Shown here piece by piece: positions 35,335-42,992 of a stretch of 64,000 bases of DNA. Source of the stretch: Anaerolineaceae bacterium (GTDB lineage: Bacteria > Chloroflexota > Anaerolineae > Aggregatilineales > Phototrophicaceae). The notes beneath the pieces are model-generated. The model had not been told where the DNA came from, did no database searches, and saw nothing but the letters and a program-made list of their open reading frames with translations. The stretch lies in the NCBI GenBank assembly GCA_002702065.1, contig NZXX01000005.1, forward strand, positions 186,001-250,000. Reading direction: 5' to 3'. How positions within the stretch are numbered: the first letter of the stretch is position 1; every line of letters starts with the position of its first letter. A program made the translations under genes and the position numbers.

Positions 35335-36856
35335 GTCGCCTGCTCATTAACCAGTAAACCAGTGCCAGTACCGCCAGCACAATAAACAACATCGCGATAA
35401 TCCCCAACCGGTTCACCGGGTTTTCCAGCACCGCCAGCGGACCGGGTGTGGGTGGCGGAGTCGGGGTAAACAAGCTGCCTGCCGGGCGCGGCGTCACGGT
35501 GGCAGGTCGCGGGGTCGGGGTGCGGGTCAGCGTCGGCGTGGAGGTCGGCGTCAGCGACATAACCCCGGTGACCGTGGGCGTCACGGTCGGCGTGGACGTC
35601 GCAGACGGGGTCGGTGTTGCTGTGGGCGGCACCGGCGTCCGCGATGGGGATGGCGTCGGCGTCGGCGTTTCGGCCTGATACGGCGTGTAATTGAATGCAT
35701 CGGCGGCGCGCTCGGTAAACACCCACAATCGCAGGTTTGGCAGCCACACATCCAGCGCCTGTCCGGTCACCGTCTCGTAGGCCGCTTCAAAAGAGTCGGC
35801 GCCCTCCAGCGCATTGGCGAGGTCAAACAGACCGCGCACACCCAGCTGATCCGCCATATACAGCACCAGCGCATAACTCTGTGCCTGCCATAATCTGTCA
35901 TCCGGCTGGGCCGTTGCCAGAGCGCTCAACGATTGCAGGCCGTTGACTCGGGCCGCATCCCGCACCGTCAGCAGCAGCGGCGCTTTAGTAGATGGTTGGT
36001 AGAACAGGGTCAGCCCTTCGGCAAACCAGGCGGGCATACGGCTGCTGTTCCACAAGGATGCATAAAAACGCTCAATCATCAGCCGCACCAACGCCGCCTG
36101 CGCCCCATTCACCAGTGTGCCATCACTCTGCACCAGATCATAACCGCTGGCAGCAACCAACGCCGAGGCGCGTCCCGGCTGGCACGGCAGCCATGTCCCA
36201 CTGACGGGACTCACCGCCGCCAGTACATCCGCGCCGGTTTCTTCATCCTGTATCATCTCACAGCCGGAAGGATCGAGATCAGCGCTATAGAGCAGCACAT
36301 TAAATCGTGGTGACACCTGTCTGTTGCTGGACATCAGGTTATAGGGCAGCAGGACACTCTGACGAATGGCTGTCGGTGATGGCCCGCTGGCTGCGACCGT
36401 GAGATCCAGTCGATTCTGGGGGTCATCATCAGTAAGCCATGCCACACGCTCATCCCGAACGATCAGCGCATCGCGCACGCTGGCTGTCTCGCCCGCATCA
36501 TCGACCGCACGCCACTCAAAAATCACGCTCTCGTCGTTCAAAAGCTGGATTCCCGCATCAGCCGGGAATGCCCACACGTAATCATACTCCGTCGAAAACG
36601 GCCCGGCAGCGATCGGCTCGTCCAGATCAATCGTCACCGTCTCCACTTCCTGCCCGTTCACCACCGCCGTGAAGGTTACCTCACGCAGGCTTTCCACCGG
36701 ACGTGAGAGTGTCAGGCGAAAGCGCGCCCCCATCGGGTAAATGTTTTCCGTTTCCCATTTAAATATGTAGCCTTCAACAGCGGGCAATTCTTCCTGCGCG
36801 GCTGCCGGAACTACCAGCAGCAATAAGCCGCCAAGCAGTAGAAGTATCCGTTTCAT
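35327..36856 (-). CDS. Secreted membrane-anchored protein with degenerate peptidase-MA-like domain
   Basis: A 509-residue protein with a signal peptide (MKRILLLLGGLLLLVVPAAA), a beta-rich region, an MA/gluzincin-like helical domain around 260-380, and a Thr/Pro/Ser-rich linker. It ends in a single C-terminal membrane helix (LGIIAMLFIVLAVLALVYW). Related proteins have HExxH before LPxWxxEG; here the helix reads LVRLMIERFYASLWN and then MPAWFAEGLTLFYQ, so the zinc motif is missing and the domain is probably non-catalytic. It overlaps rlmN by 8 nt and follows the CPBP gene by 3 nt. Confidence 0.75.
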   Translation of the reverse strand: MKRILLLLGGLLLLVVPAAAQEELPAVEGYIFKWETENIYPMGARFRLTLSRPVESLREVTFTAVVNGQEVETVTIDLDEPIAAGPFSTEYDYVWAFPADAGIQLLNDESVIFEWRAVDDAGETASVRDALIVRDERVAWLTDDDPQNRLDLTVAASGPSPTAIRQSVLLPYNLMSSNRQVSPRFNVLLYSADLDPSGCEMIQDEETGADVLAAVSPVSGTWLPCQPGRASALVAASGYDLVQSDGTLVNGAQAALVRLMIERFYASLWNSSRMPAWFAEGLTLFYQPSTKAPLLLTVRDAARVNGLQSLSALATAQPDDRLWQAQSYALVLYMADQLGVRGLFDLANALEGADSFEAAYETVTGQALDVWLPNLRLWVFTERAADAFNYTPYQAETPTPTPSPSRTPVPPTATPTPSATSTPTVTPTVTGVMSLTPTSTPTLTRTPTPRPATVTPRPAGSLFTPTPPPTPGPLAVLENPVNRLGIIAMLFIVLAVLALVYWLMSRRHD

Positions 36857-36859
36857 CGG

Positions 36860-37963
36860 CTACGCCGCCCCGATGCTGAGCGCCAGCAAAGCCAGCGGAA
36901 TGAAGTTAAAACAAAAATGGGCCACAATCGCCGCCATTGTGCTAAACCGGTGCCGCAGCCAGCCCATGCCCAGCGACACGACAAACAGAATCAATATCGC
37001 CGGTGTGAATGCGACCTGAATGTGCAGTGACGCAAAAAACAGGCTGCTGACCCAGAGGCCAAATATCGGCTGCAACCCACCCCGAATCCAGATTTCTTCA
37101 CCAACAGCCGCCGATACCGACAAAATAAATGCCAGCGGCAGGGTCGCAAAGGCCAGGTTCAGTGCTTCGGCAGCTGAGGTCTGTTCTTCAATCACCTCAA
37201 CCGGCACCAGCGTGCCCCATATCTGGCTAAAGACGTTCATGAAGATGAGCAGGACAACGCCAATGCCCACACCCCATAACACTTCGCGTCCGGTCGGCAC
37301 CTGCAAACCAAGCCGCTGTAAGGTCTGCGGAATATCGCGCCGGATCGCCAACCCCACCCCCAGCAGGGTAATGACGATTTCGAGCACAGCCTGAAAAATA
37401 ACATCCTCAGCGCTCAGCGTATCTTCTGTCATATCCTGTGCCAGCCCTTCGACACCGCCGGACATGATAAAATTCGCCAGTGTCCAGATGACGACCGCCA
37501 GCATCAGCAGCAGCGCCACCAGATGCACCTGCGACTCCGGTTTGAAACTGCCCCCCAGTCGATTCAAAAATGCCCCGACCTGCTGGCGCAGCGTTTCCGA
37601 CGCAACCAGTCGATAGCTGAGCAAGCTGACCGCCGCCGCCGCCGCGAAAGTGAGAATACCCGTCACCGGGCTGACGACCGGCAGCGCTTCATCCAGTTCC
37701 ATCGCGGCTTCACCCAGCATCGACAGTTGAAACACGGTCAGACCGAGGACGAACATCATCACAATCAACCCGTACAACAGCCAGCGCAACACAACGGGGT
37801 TGCTCAGCCAGCGCGGCGACGAGGTTTCTGGCGGTGTCCGACCACCCCCTGCCCGCACCGGCACCGGCTGTTGATTGATGAGGTCGATCTGATTAGCCAC
37901 ATAGACGATAATGCCTGTGTAAGTTAACAGCGTGCCGAGGAAAAACAGGCCCGAAAAATCCAT
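36860..37963 (-). CDS. CPBP-family intramembrane metalloprotease (CAAX protease-like)
   Basis: A 367-residue protein with about eight membrane spans. The three CPBP motifs are visible: EEIWIRGGLQ (EExxxR), FFASLHIQVAF (FxxxH) and IVAHFCFN (HxxxN). These intramembrane glutamic proteases occur in signalling, bacteriocin immunity and prenyl-protein processing; the substrate here is unknown. It is the first gene of the minus-strand run that continues with the MA-type protein and rlmN. Confidence 0.88.
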   Translation of the reverse strand: MDFSGLFFLGTLLTYTGIIVYVANQIDLINQQPVPVRAGGGRTPPETSSPRWLSNPVVLRWLLYGLIVMMFVLGLTVFQLSMLGEAAMELDEALPVVSPVTGILTFAAAAAVSLLSYRLVASETLRQQVGAFLNRLGGSFKPESQVHLVALLLMLAVVIWTLANFIMSGGVEGLAQDMTEDTLSAEDVIFQAVLEIVITLLGVGLAIRRDIPQTLQRLGLQVPTGREVLWGVGIGVVLLIFMNVFSQIWGTLVPVEVIEEQTSAAEALNLAFATLPLAFILSVSAAVGEEIWIRGGLQPIFGLWVSSLFFASLHIQVAFTPAILILFVVSLGMGWLRHRFSTMAAIVAHFCFNFIPLALLALSIGAA

Positions 37964-38079
37964 ACGGTTTAGTCACTTACCCCAATTAATCCAATTCTGT
38001 TTATTATACTCTCCCTGCCCAGGATTAACATTGACCATCTCATAGGCCTGTGCTAGAATGCGCTTCAGCAATTCAGTTT

Positions 38080-38166
38080 GGAGCGATGGCCGAGTGGTTT
38101 AAGGCGGTGGTCTTGAAAACCACTGAGGGTGAATGCTCTCCGGGGGTTCGAATCCCTCTCGCTCCG
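38080..38166 (+). tRNA. tRNA-Ser (anticodon TGA)
   Basis: An 87-nt cloverleaf: acceptor GGAGCGA (38080-38086) pairs with TCGCTCC (38159-38165), discriminator G. The anticodon loop CTTGAAA carries TGA. A long class II variable arm (GAGGGTGAATGCTCTC region) and the T arm GGTTCGAATCC are present. The 3' CCA is not encoded. Confidence 0.96.
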
Positions 38167-38186
38167 CTGAACACATCACTAAATAT

Positions 38187-38275
38187 GGGGAGGTGCCAGA
38201 GTGGTTGATTGGGGCCGCCTGCTAAGTGGTTGTCCGGGTTATACCGGACCGCAGGTTCGAATCCTGTCCTCCCCG
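38187..38275 (+). tRNA. tRNA-Ser (anticodon GCT)
   Basis: An 89-nt cloverleaf: GGGGAGG (38187-38193) pairs with CCTCCCC (38268-38274), discriminator G. The anticodon loop CTGCTAA carries GCT. A long variable arm (GTCCGGGTTATACCGGAC) and T arm GGTTCGAATCC are present. It starts 20 nt after the first tRNA-Ser. CCA is not encoded. Confidence 0.96.
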
Positions 38276-38302
38276 CACTCAACAGCCTGAACATTCAGGC
38301 AC

Positions 38303-38331
38303 AAAAAAGACCGACGGCCATGTCGGTCTTT
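38303..38331. terminator. Bidirectional terminator between the tRNA pair and prfC
   Basis: A 10-bp stem AAAGACCGAC (38306-38315) / GTCGGTCTTT (38322-38331) with a 6-nt loop. The A run on the left (38303-38308) and T run on the right allow function for both the plus-strand tRNAs and minus-strand prfC. Confidence 0.85.
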
Positions 38332-38366
38332 CTGATTCCAGTATATGATCGCAAACCAGATTTGCA

Positions 38367-40007
38367 TCAATTACGGTCGTCCACCGCCCCGGTTTCGATC
38401 TCGCTCAGGGTATAAAACTGGAGCTGCGTGTTTTTCTCGATGCAGTATTTCAAGTCCCACGGTGAGGCAAACAGCGCGACCGTCCGGTCATGCTGGTCAC
38501 GCGCCCGCAAGCTCTGGAACGGCATATACATCTTGGCGAGGGCATCTTCATCGCCGGTAACCCAGCGTGCATCCGTATAGGGCAACCGCTCAATCGCTAC
38601 CTCGACGTTGTATTCGGCAGCCATCCGGGCCACCACCACATCAAACTGAAGCTCGCCCACCCCTGCCAGAATCGGCTCACGGCGAGATTGGTCCGCCGCG
38701 TGAAGCACCTGAATCACACCCTCTTCCCGCAGTTGAGTCAGACCCTTGTTGAATTGTTTGTATTTCTCGATGGATACGTTGCGCAGGATCGCAAAACATT
38801 CCGGCTGAAAACTGGGGATGCGCGCGTACTCAAACAATTCGCCGGCGCTGACCGTATCGCCAATGGTGAAAATACCCGGATTGCTCAGGCCGATTACATC
38901 GCCGGGATATGCTTCATCGACCGTTTCCCGATCACGCGCAAACAAACGGTGCGGGCGCGTCATGCGCACCTGACGCCCCAGACGCGGGTGATGCACCTGC
39001 ATATCTTTCTCGAATCGACCGGAACACACGCGCAGGAACGCCATACTGTCGCGGTGCTGCGGGTCCATATTGGCCTGAATTTTGAACACGATGCCGCTGA
39101 AGGTTTCGTTGATCGGGTCAATCAGACCGTTGTTGCTCTCGCGTGGGCGTGGGGATGGCGCCAGATCAATCAACGCTTCGAGGAAAGGTTCAACGCCAAA
39201 GTTGTTGAGCGCGCTGCCAAAGAAGACGGGCGTCAGCGCACCACTCAGAAATTCCGCTTCATCAAACGGCGCACCAGCCACCGTCAACAATTCGGCATCT
39301 TCCCGCAGCTGCTGGTAGGCCCGCTGCCCGATGGTCGATTCCAGCAGCGGATCATACAGGTCGCTGACCTGCACCGGCGCGCGCTGCTGACCACCAACAG
39401 TGCGTGCGAACAGCAAGACGCGGTGGTTCAGGAGATCGTACACCCCCTGAAAATCCGTCCCGCTGCCAATCGGCCAGTTCATAGGCGTCACCGCGATAGA
39501 AAGCGTCTGCTCAATCTCGTCCAGCAGTTCGAGGGGGTCGCGACCGGGATGATCGAGTTTGTTGATAAAGGTCAGAATCGGTAAATCGCGCTGGCGACAG
39601 ACTTCAAACAGCTTGCGCGTCTGGGGTTCGATACCCTTGGCGCTGTCGAGCACCATCACCGCGCTGTCGACCGCCATCAGCGTGCGATACGTGTCTTCAC
39701 TGAAGTCCTGATGGCCCGGTGTGTCCAGCAAGTTAAACACACGGTCCTGATACTCAAACTGGAGCACGGTGGATGTGATCGAAATACCGCGCTGCTGCTC
39801 CATCGCCATCCAGTCGGACGCAGTGGCACGGCGGTTCTTGCGTGCCCGCACGGACCCCGCTTCATGAACCGCGCCGGAATACAGCAGCAGTTTCTCCGTC
39901 AGCGTCGTTTTACCGGCATCCGGATGCGAGATAATAGCAAAGGTGCGGCGGCGATTGGCCTGCTGGCGAATCTGCTGAATAACGTTGGTTGTTGGAGCCG
40001 ACTGCAT
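38367..40007 (-). CDS. prfC: Peptide chain release factor 3
   Basis: A 546-residue translational GTPase that recycles RF1/RF2. G1 HPDAGKTTLTEKLLLYSGAV, switch II DTPGHQDFSEDT and NKLD are present. The RF3-specific C-terminal part includes GVEPFLEALIDLAP, IFKIQANM-like FKIQANMDPQHRDSMAF, and ERLPYTDARWV. ATG 40007 has GAGGG 7 nt upstream; an in-frame ATG further out (MTTEGKP) is the alternative. The gene is monocistronic. Confidence 0.95.
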   Translation of the reverse strand: MQSAPTTNVIQQIRQQANRRRTFAIISHPDAGKTTLTEKLLLYSGAVHEAGSVRARKNRRATASDWMAMEQQRGISITSTVLQFEYQDRVFNLLDTPGHQDFSEDTYRTLMAVDSAVMVLDSAKGIEPQTRKLFEVCRQRDLPILTFINKLDHPGRDPLELLDEIEQTLSIAVTPMNWPIGSGTDFQGVYDLLNHRVLLFARTVGGQQRAPVQVSDLYDPLLESTIGQRAYQQLREDAELLTVAGAPFDEAEFLSGALTPVFFGSALNNFGVEPFLEALIDLAPSPRPRESNNGLIDPINETFSGIVFKIQANMDPQHRDSMAFLRVCSGRFEKDMQVHHPRLGRQVRMTRPHRLFARDRETVDEAYPGDVIGLSNPGIFTIGDTVSAGELFEYARIPSFQPECFAILRNVSIEKYKQFNKGLTQLREEGVIQVLHAADQSRREPILAGVGELQFDVVVARMAAEYNVEVAIERLPYTDARWVTGDEDALAKMYMPFQSLRARDQHDRTVALFASPWDLKYCIEKNTQLQFYTLSEIETGAVDDRN

Positions 40008-40279
40008 GGGTTTACCCTCGGTTGTCATTTTCCAGAAAATGCTGAAGCACGGATACCGTAACAAAGCTGATCAACAAATTATCGATCATCCCGCACGAAC
40101 AGACATTCCTTTACTCCTGACATGCCCAGAGGCTGATCGCTGATTAGTCGGTGTGGTCATTGAGGTGCTGAAAATTGCGGTTGGATACCTGAACAGCAAC
40201 AATAAATTATAAGCATGGTATGGTGTCGATACCAGCCTGAATCTCGAGAACCACCCATGAATACGCTCCATTCATGCGA
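40008..40279. other. Intergenic stretch between prfC and the SRPBCC gene
   Basis: No convincing gene. Two short perfect inverted repeats are visible: TGGTAT-(7)-ATACCA at 40216-40234 and ATGAAT-(7)-ATTCAT at 40257-40275. The latter lies just upstream of the promoter at 40280 and may be an operator. Confidence 0.4.
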
Positions 40280-40308
40280 TTGACGAATCAGAACAAATGA
40301 GCTATATT
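40280..40308 (+). promoter_or_regulatory. Promoter of the SRPBCC-deformylase pair
   Basis: TTGACG (40280-40285), 17 nt, TATATT (40303-40308). An ATGAAT/ATTCAT palindrome (40257-40275) lies immediately upstream. Confidence 0.65.
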
Positions 40309-40350
40309 TACATAGGAGCAAATTCCATTAGAAATCGAGTGAGCGCGCAC

Positions 40351-40752
40351 ATGACTTTTCCGGCCAAACATATCAGCGTTTCAATCAATACATCAGCACA
40401 TCAGGTTTATGCATTCGTAGCCAACCCCGAAAATCTGCCCCGATGGGCGTCCGGCCTCAGCGATTCAATCCGCAAGGTCGACGACGAATGGGTGGCGGAT
40501 TCGCCAATGGGTGAAGTGAAAGTCAAGTTTGCGGATCAAAATCCGTTTGGCGTGCTGGACCACCACGTGACCCTGCCCTCCGGTTTCAAAGCCTACAACC
40601 CCATGCGCGTCTTCCCCAACGGCGAAGGCAGCGAACTGGTCTTCACGCTCTACCGGCTGCCAGAGACAACCGACGAAGAATTTACGGAAGATATGCACGC
40701 CATCGAGCGCGATCTGCGGGCATTAAAAGTCATGCTGGAAGCAGGCACCTAG
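40351..40752 (+). CDS. SRPBCC-family protein (polyketide cyclase/START-like)
   Basis: A 133-residue protein: SVSINTSAHQVYAFVANPENLPRWASG is the standard SRPBCC opening, and FTLYRLPETTDEEF with a C-terminal helix (MHAIERDLRALKVMLE) completes the helix-grip fold. The ligand is unknown. The frame can extend to 40297, but ATG 40351 begins at the family's usual place. Deformylase follows 81 nt downstream and may share the promoter. Confidence 0.8.
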   Translation: MTFPAKHISVSINTSAHQVYAFVANPENLPRWASGLSDSIRKVDDEWVADSPMGEVKVKFADQNPFGVLDHHVTLPSGFKAYNPMRVFPNGEGSELVFTLYRLPETTDEEFTEDMHAIERDLRALKVMLEAGT

Positions 40753-40833
40753 CCCCCTACCTACCCAGAACCCATGATTGATGGCAAAATCGAAGGCGCG
40801 GCAGTACATGCTCGCGCAACAAGTGGAGGGTTC

Positions 40834-41373
40834 ATGGCGGTCAGAAAAATTCTGCAATATCCAAAGGACGAAGCATTACTCCGAAAAAAGTCGAGTAAAG
40901 TCAAAAAAGTCAACGACACGGTTCGCAATCTGGTGCAAGACCTTACCGAAACGCTTCTATCGCAACCCGGCGCGGGGCTGGCAGCGCCACAAATTGGCGT
41001 GCATCAACGGGTTGTGCTGGTTCGCTTTGGCCAGGACGAGGGTGAGATGCAGGCCCCGGTTGCGTTAATCAACCCGGTGATTTTGGAGACCGGGCCGGTG
41101 GCGAAGGGTTTTGATGGGTGCCTGAGTATGCCGGGTATCATCACATGGGATTCGATGCGCCCGACGTGGCTGCGTTTTCGGGCACAGGATGAACAGGGCA
41201 AAGCCTTCACCAGACGAGTTGACGGCGCCGATGCGCTGGTGGTCCATCATGAGATTGACCACCTCGACGGCATCTTCTTTCTCGATCGTCTAAGCCCCGA
41301 TGCGCAGCTTTATTTGTCTGTCGAAACGGATGAAGGGGAACAACTCGTTCCACTCAACCAGTTATCCCGATAA
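40834..41373 (+). CDS. def: Peptide deformylase
   Basis: A 179-residue Fe/Zn enzyme removing N-formyl from nascent proteins. All three motifs are present: GAGLAAPQIG, DGCLSMPG (metal Cys C96; Glu of the usual EGCLS replaced by Asp) and HHEIDHLDG (H139, E140, H143). GGAGG stands 4 nt upstream of the ATG. An upstream in-frame ATG at 40774 would add 20 residues without a Shine-Dalgarno. Confidence 0.93.
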   Translation: MAVRKILQYPKDEALLRKKSSKVKKVNDTVRNLVQDLTETLLSQPGAGLAAPQIGVHQRVVLVRFGQDEGEMQAPVALINPVILETGPVAKGFDGCLSMPGIITWDSMRPTWLRFRAQDEQGKAFTRRVDGADALVVHHEIDHLDGIFFLDRLSPDAQLYLSVETDEGEQLVPLNQLSR

Positions 41374-41422
41374 CGCGGATTTGCCTGTAGCGACCAGACG
41401 ACCAACAGACGTGTCAGCCAGG

Positions 41423-41803
41423 CTAGGCACCGATCAGGCTGTGCAGATCGAGGGCGATGAACGCCACCAGGATCACCAGGGCAACCCCGGCCACCGGCAA
41501 ATACTGCCATTTATATTTGTAATCCACCTGCCAGAACCGGCGCACGCTGTAGATGATAGACACAATCGCCACCACATTGATCGCCAGCATCAGCGGCGCC
41601 GCGACATCGGCGGTGATACCGATGAGGGGCAGTACAAACGGCAGGATGGCATATTGCAGCACACAGCGCACCCCCGAAAATACCAGCGAAAATCCAAAGG
41701 CGCGTTCAGCACGAGTCACGCCGCTTTCAGGCTCCGTCTTTTGCGGGGGGTCCAGCAGGAGCAGGCGGTAAACAAAGCGTTCAGTTCGGTTTTGCGTCGT
41801 CAT
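41423..41803 (-). CDS. Small hypothetical membrane protein
   Basis: A 126-residue protein with a polar N terminus (TERFVYRLLLLDPPQ) and three hydrophobic segments around 40-60, 68-86 and 100-120. Its ATG overlaps the stop of the HmoA-like gene (4 nt), so the pair is probably co-translated. No family is recognised with certainty. Confidence 0.7.
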   Translation of the reverse strand: MTTQNRTERFVYRLLLLDPPQKTEPESGVTRAERAFGFSLVFSGVRCVLQYAILPFVLPLIGITADVAAPLMLAINVVAIVSIIYSVRRFWQVDYKYKWQYLPVAGVALVILVAFIALDLHSLIGA

Positions 41804-42135
41804 TTTTGATTGGCCAGCCGTTCAATCTTGGTCGTACTCTGGATCACTTCGTGCACTTCGAGCTGCGGATGGCCCAGGAATGCCTCGCGGGGTAACGAGC
41901 CGGAACGCGCGTGCCCTTCCTTGAAGGATTCCGATTGTGTCCACGCCTCAAAATCGGCTTGCGTTTCCCAGAACGTCATGACCACATAGGGGTCGCCTTC
42001 GCTGGTCGGGCGCAGCAGCTGAAACGACACAAACCCCGGCATACCATCCACAAGGCTGGCACGGTCCGCAAAACGTTCTTCAAAAGCAGCCGCATGAGCC
42101 GGGTTAACAGGAATTCGGTTACTCACCACGATCAT
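41800..42135 (-). CDS. HmoA/IsdG-like antibiotic-biosynthesis-monooxygenase-fold protein
   Basis: A 111-residue ferredoxin-like ABM-fold protein: IVVSNRIPVNPAHAAAFEERFADR, MPGFVSFQLLRP, YVVMTFWETQADFEAWTQS and FKEGHA match heme-degrading monooxygenases HmoA/HmoB, with a conserved Trp and a C-terminal His as possible heme contacts. Heme turnover is inferred, not shown. ATG 42135 with GGAGTG upstream is preferred. It is divergent from the copper cluster. Confidence 0.8.
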   Translation of the reverse strand: MIVVSNRIPVNPAHAAAFEERFADRASLVDGMPGFVSFQLLRPTSEGDPYVVMTFWETQADFEAWTQSESFKEGHARSGSLPREAFLGHPQLEVHEVIQSTTKIERLANQK

Positions 42136-42295
42136 AAGGGGCACTCCACACATCGACATCTCAGACGTTGATAATGATCCCGGAGTGTCAATTTGTCAAC
42201 CGTAGCTGCCTGTTTCTAACGACGGTTTAACAGGGGTCGCACGCACAGATAGCCCCAATCGCAGTGAGATAGGAAATTGGTCTGTATTGCCAGAA

Positions 42296-42335
42296 TGATA
42301 ATCTCTGATAATATCTGCTAAATTCTGCGATATTC
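42296..42335 (+). repeat. Four 10-bp phased repeats upstream of the metal cluster
   Basis: Consecutive units TGATAATCTC, TGATAATATC, TGCTAAATTC and TGCGATATTC occupy 42296-42335, each starting TG and ending TC or TTC. One helical turn per unit puts the same edge on one face of the DNA. They lie 36 nt upstream of ATG 42372, in the expected promoter region, and are candidate sites for a cooperatively binding regulator. Confidence 0.6.
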
Positions 42336-42371
42336 ATAACACAACTTGTATTTTCACAGGAGACAAAGCTC

Positions 42372-42926
42372 ATGAAAAAAGCTGGTTGGTTGCTCATCGG
42401 GGTGATGCTTTTCACGCTCACGGCGGTCGTGTCTGCCCATGAAGGACGTACCGTTGGGGAATATGAGCTGACTTTTGGCTGGCGTGCGGAACCGGCGCTG
42501 GCAGGCATGATGAATGGCCCGGAAGTTTACCTCAGCGTTCACGGCCATGAGGAAGCCGAAGCGAGTGATGACCATGAAGAAGGCGCCGATCATGAAGTCA
42601 CCTTTCCGGCAGACATCGAGGTCAACCTGCAAGCGGAAGTGACCTTCGGCAGCGAAACCAGGACCATCACCCTGCGCCCCGCCTGGGGTGAAACCGGGCA
42701 TTATATTGCCGAAATGGTGCCGACCATGCCCGGTGATTACACTTTCCACCTGACCGGAACCATTGGCGATATAGAAGTTGACGAGCTATTTTCGTCCAGC
42801 GATGGCCAGTTCAGTTCTGTCGAACCCGCCGCTGACGTGATGTTCCCGGCAGTGGGCAGCCTCGAAGCACGCATTGCCGAACTGGAACGCCGCATCGCCG
42901 AATTGGAAGCTGCACTCGCCGAATAA
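42372..42926 (+). CDS. Secreted His/acidic-rich protein, probable metal (copper) binder
   Basis: A 184-residue protein with a signal peptide ending VVSA before H23, so the mature chain would begin HEGRTVGEYELTFGW. A loop with several His among Asp/Glu (VHGHEEAEASDDHEEGADHE) follows, then a beta domain. The C terminus is a short coiled coil (LEARIAELERRIAELEAALA). Mature N-terminal His is typical of copper proteins such as CopC. It lies 66 nt upstream of the CopC-CopD-PCuAC fusion. Copper binding is inferred from composition and context. Confidence 0.7.
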   Translation: MKKAGWLLIGVMLFTLTAVVSAHEGRTVGEYELTFGWRAEPALAGMMNGPEVYLSVHGHEEAEASDDHEEGADHEVTFPADIEVNLQAEVTFGSETRTITLRPAWGETGHYIAEMVPTMPGDYTFHLTGTIGDIEVDELFSSSDGQFSSVEPAADVMFPAVGSLEARIAELERRIAELEAALAE

Positions 42927-42945
42927 GCAAACGCACACAAGGAAC

Positions 42946-42981
42946 CCTGCCTGAGCGAATATCACGTGTCACTCAGGCAGG
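42946..42981 (+). promoter_or_regulatory. Intercistronic hairpin covering the CopC-fusion ribosome site
   Basis: A perfect 10-bp stem CCTGCCTGAG (42946-42955) / CTCAGGCAGG (42972-42981) with a 16-nt loop and no T tract. The right arm contains AGG of the AGGA preceding ATG 42993, so the structure could limit translation or protect the upstream message. Confidence 0.55.
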
Positions 42982-42992
42982 ATGGCTAAACA

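Noticed and set aside
35448..35678. A Gly/Val-rich ORF opposite the Thr/Pro linker.
   Set aside because: It is the antisense reading of the repetitive TP-rich linker of the MA-type protein and not a gene.
40086..40271. A 61-residue minus-strand ORF between prfC and the SRPBCC gene.
   Set aside because: No ribosome site, odd composition and two palindromes across it; treated as non-coding.
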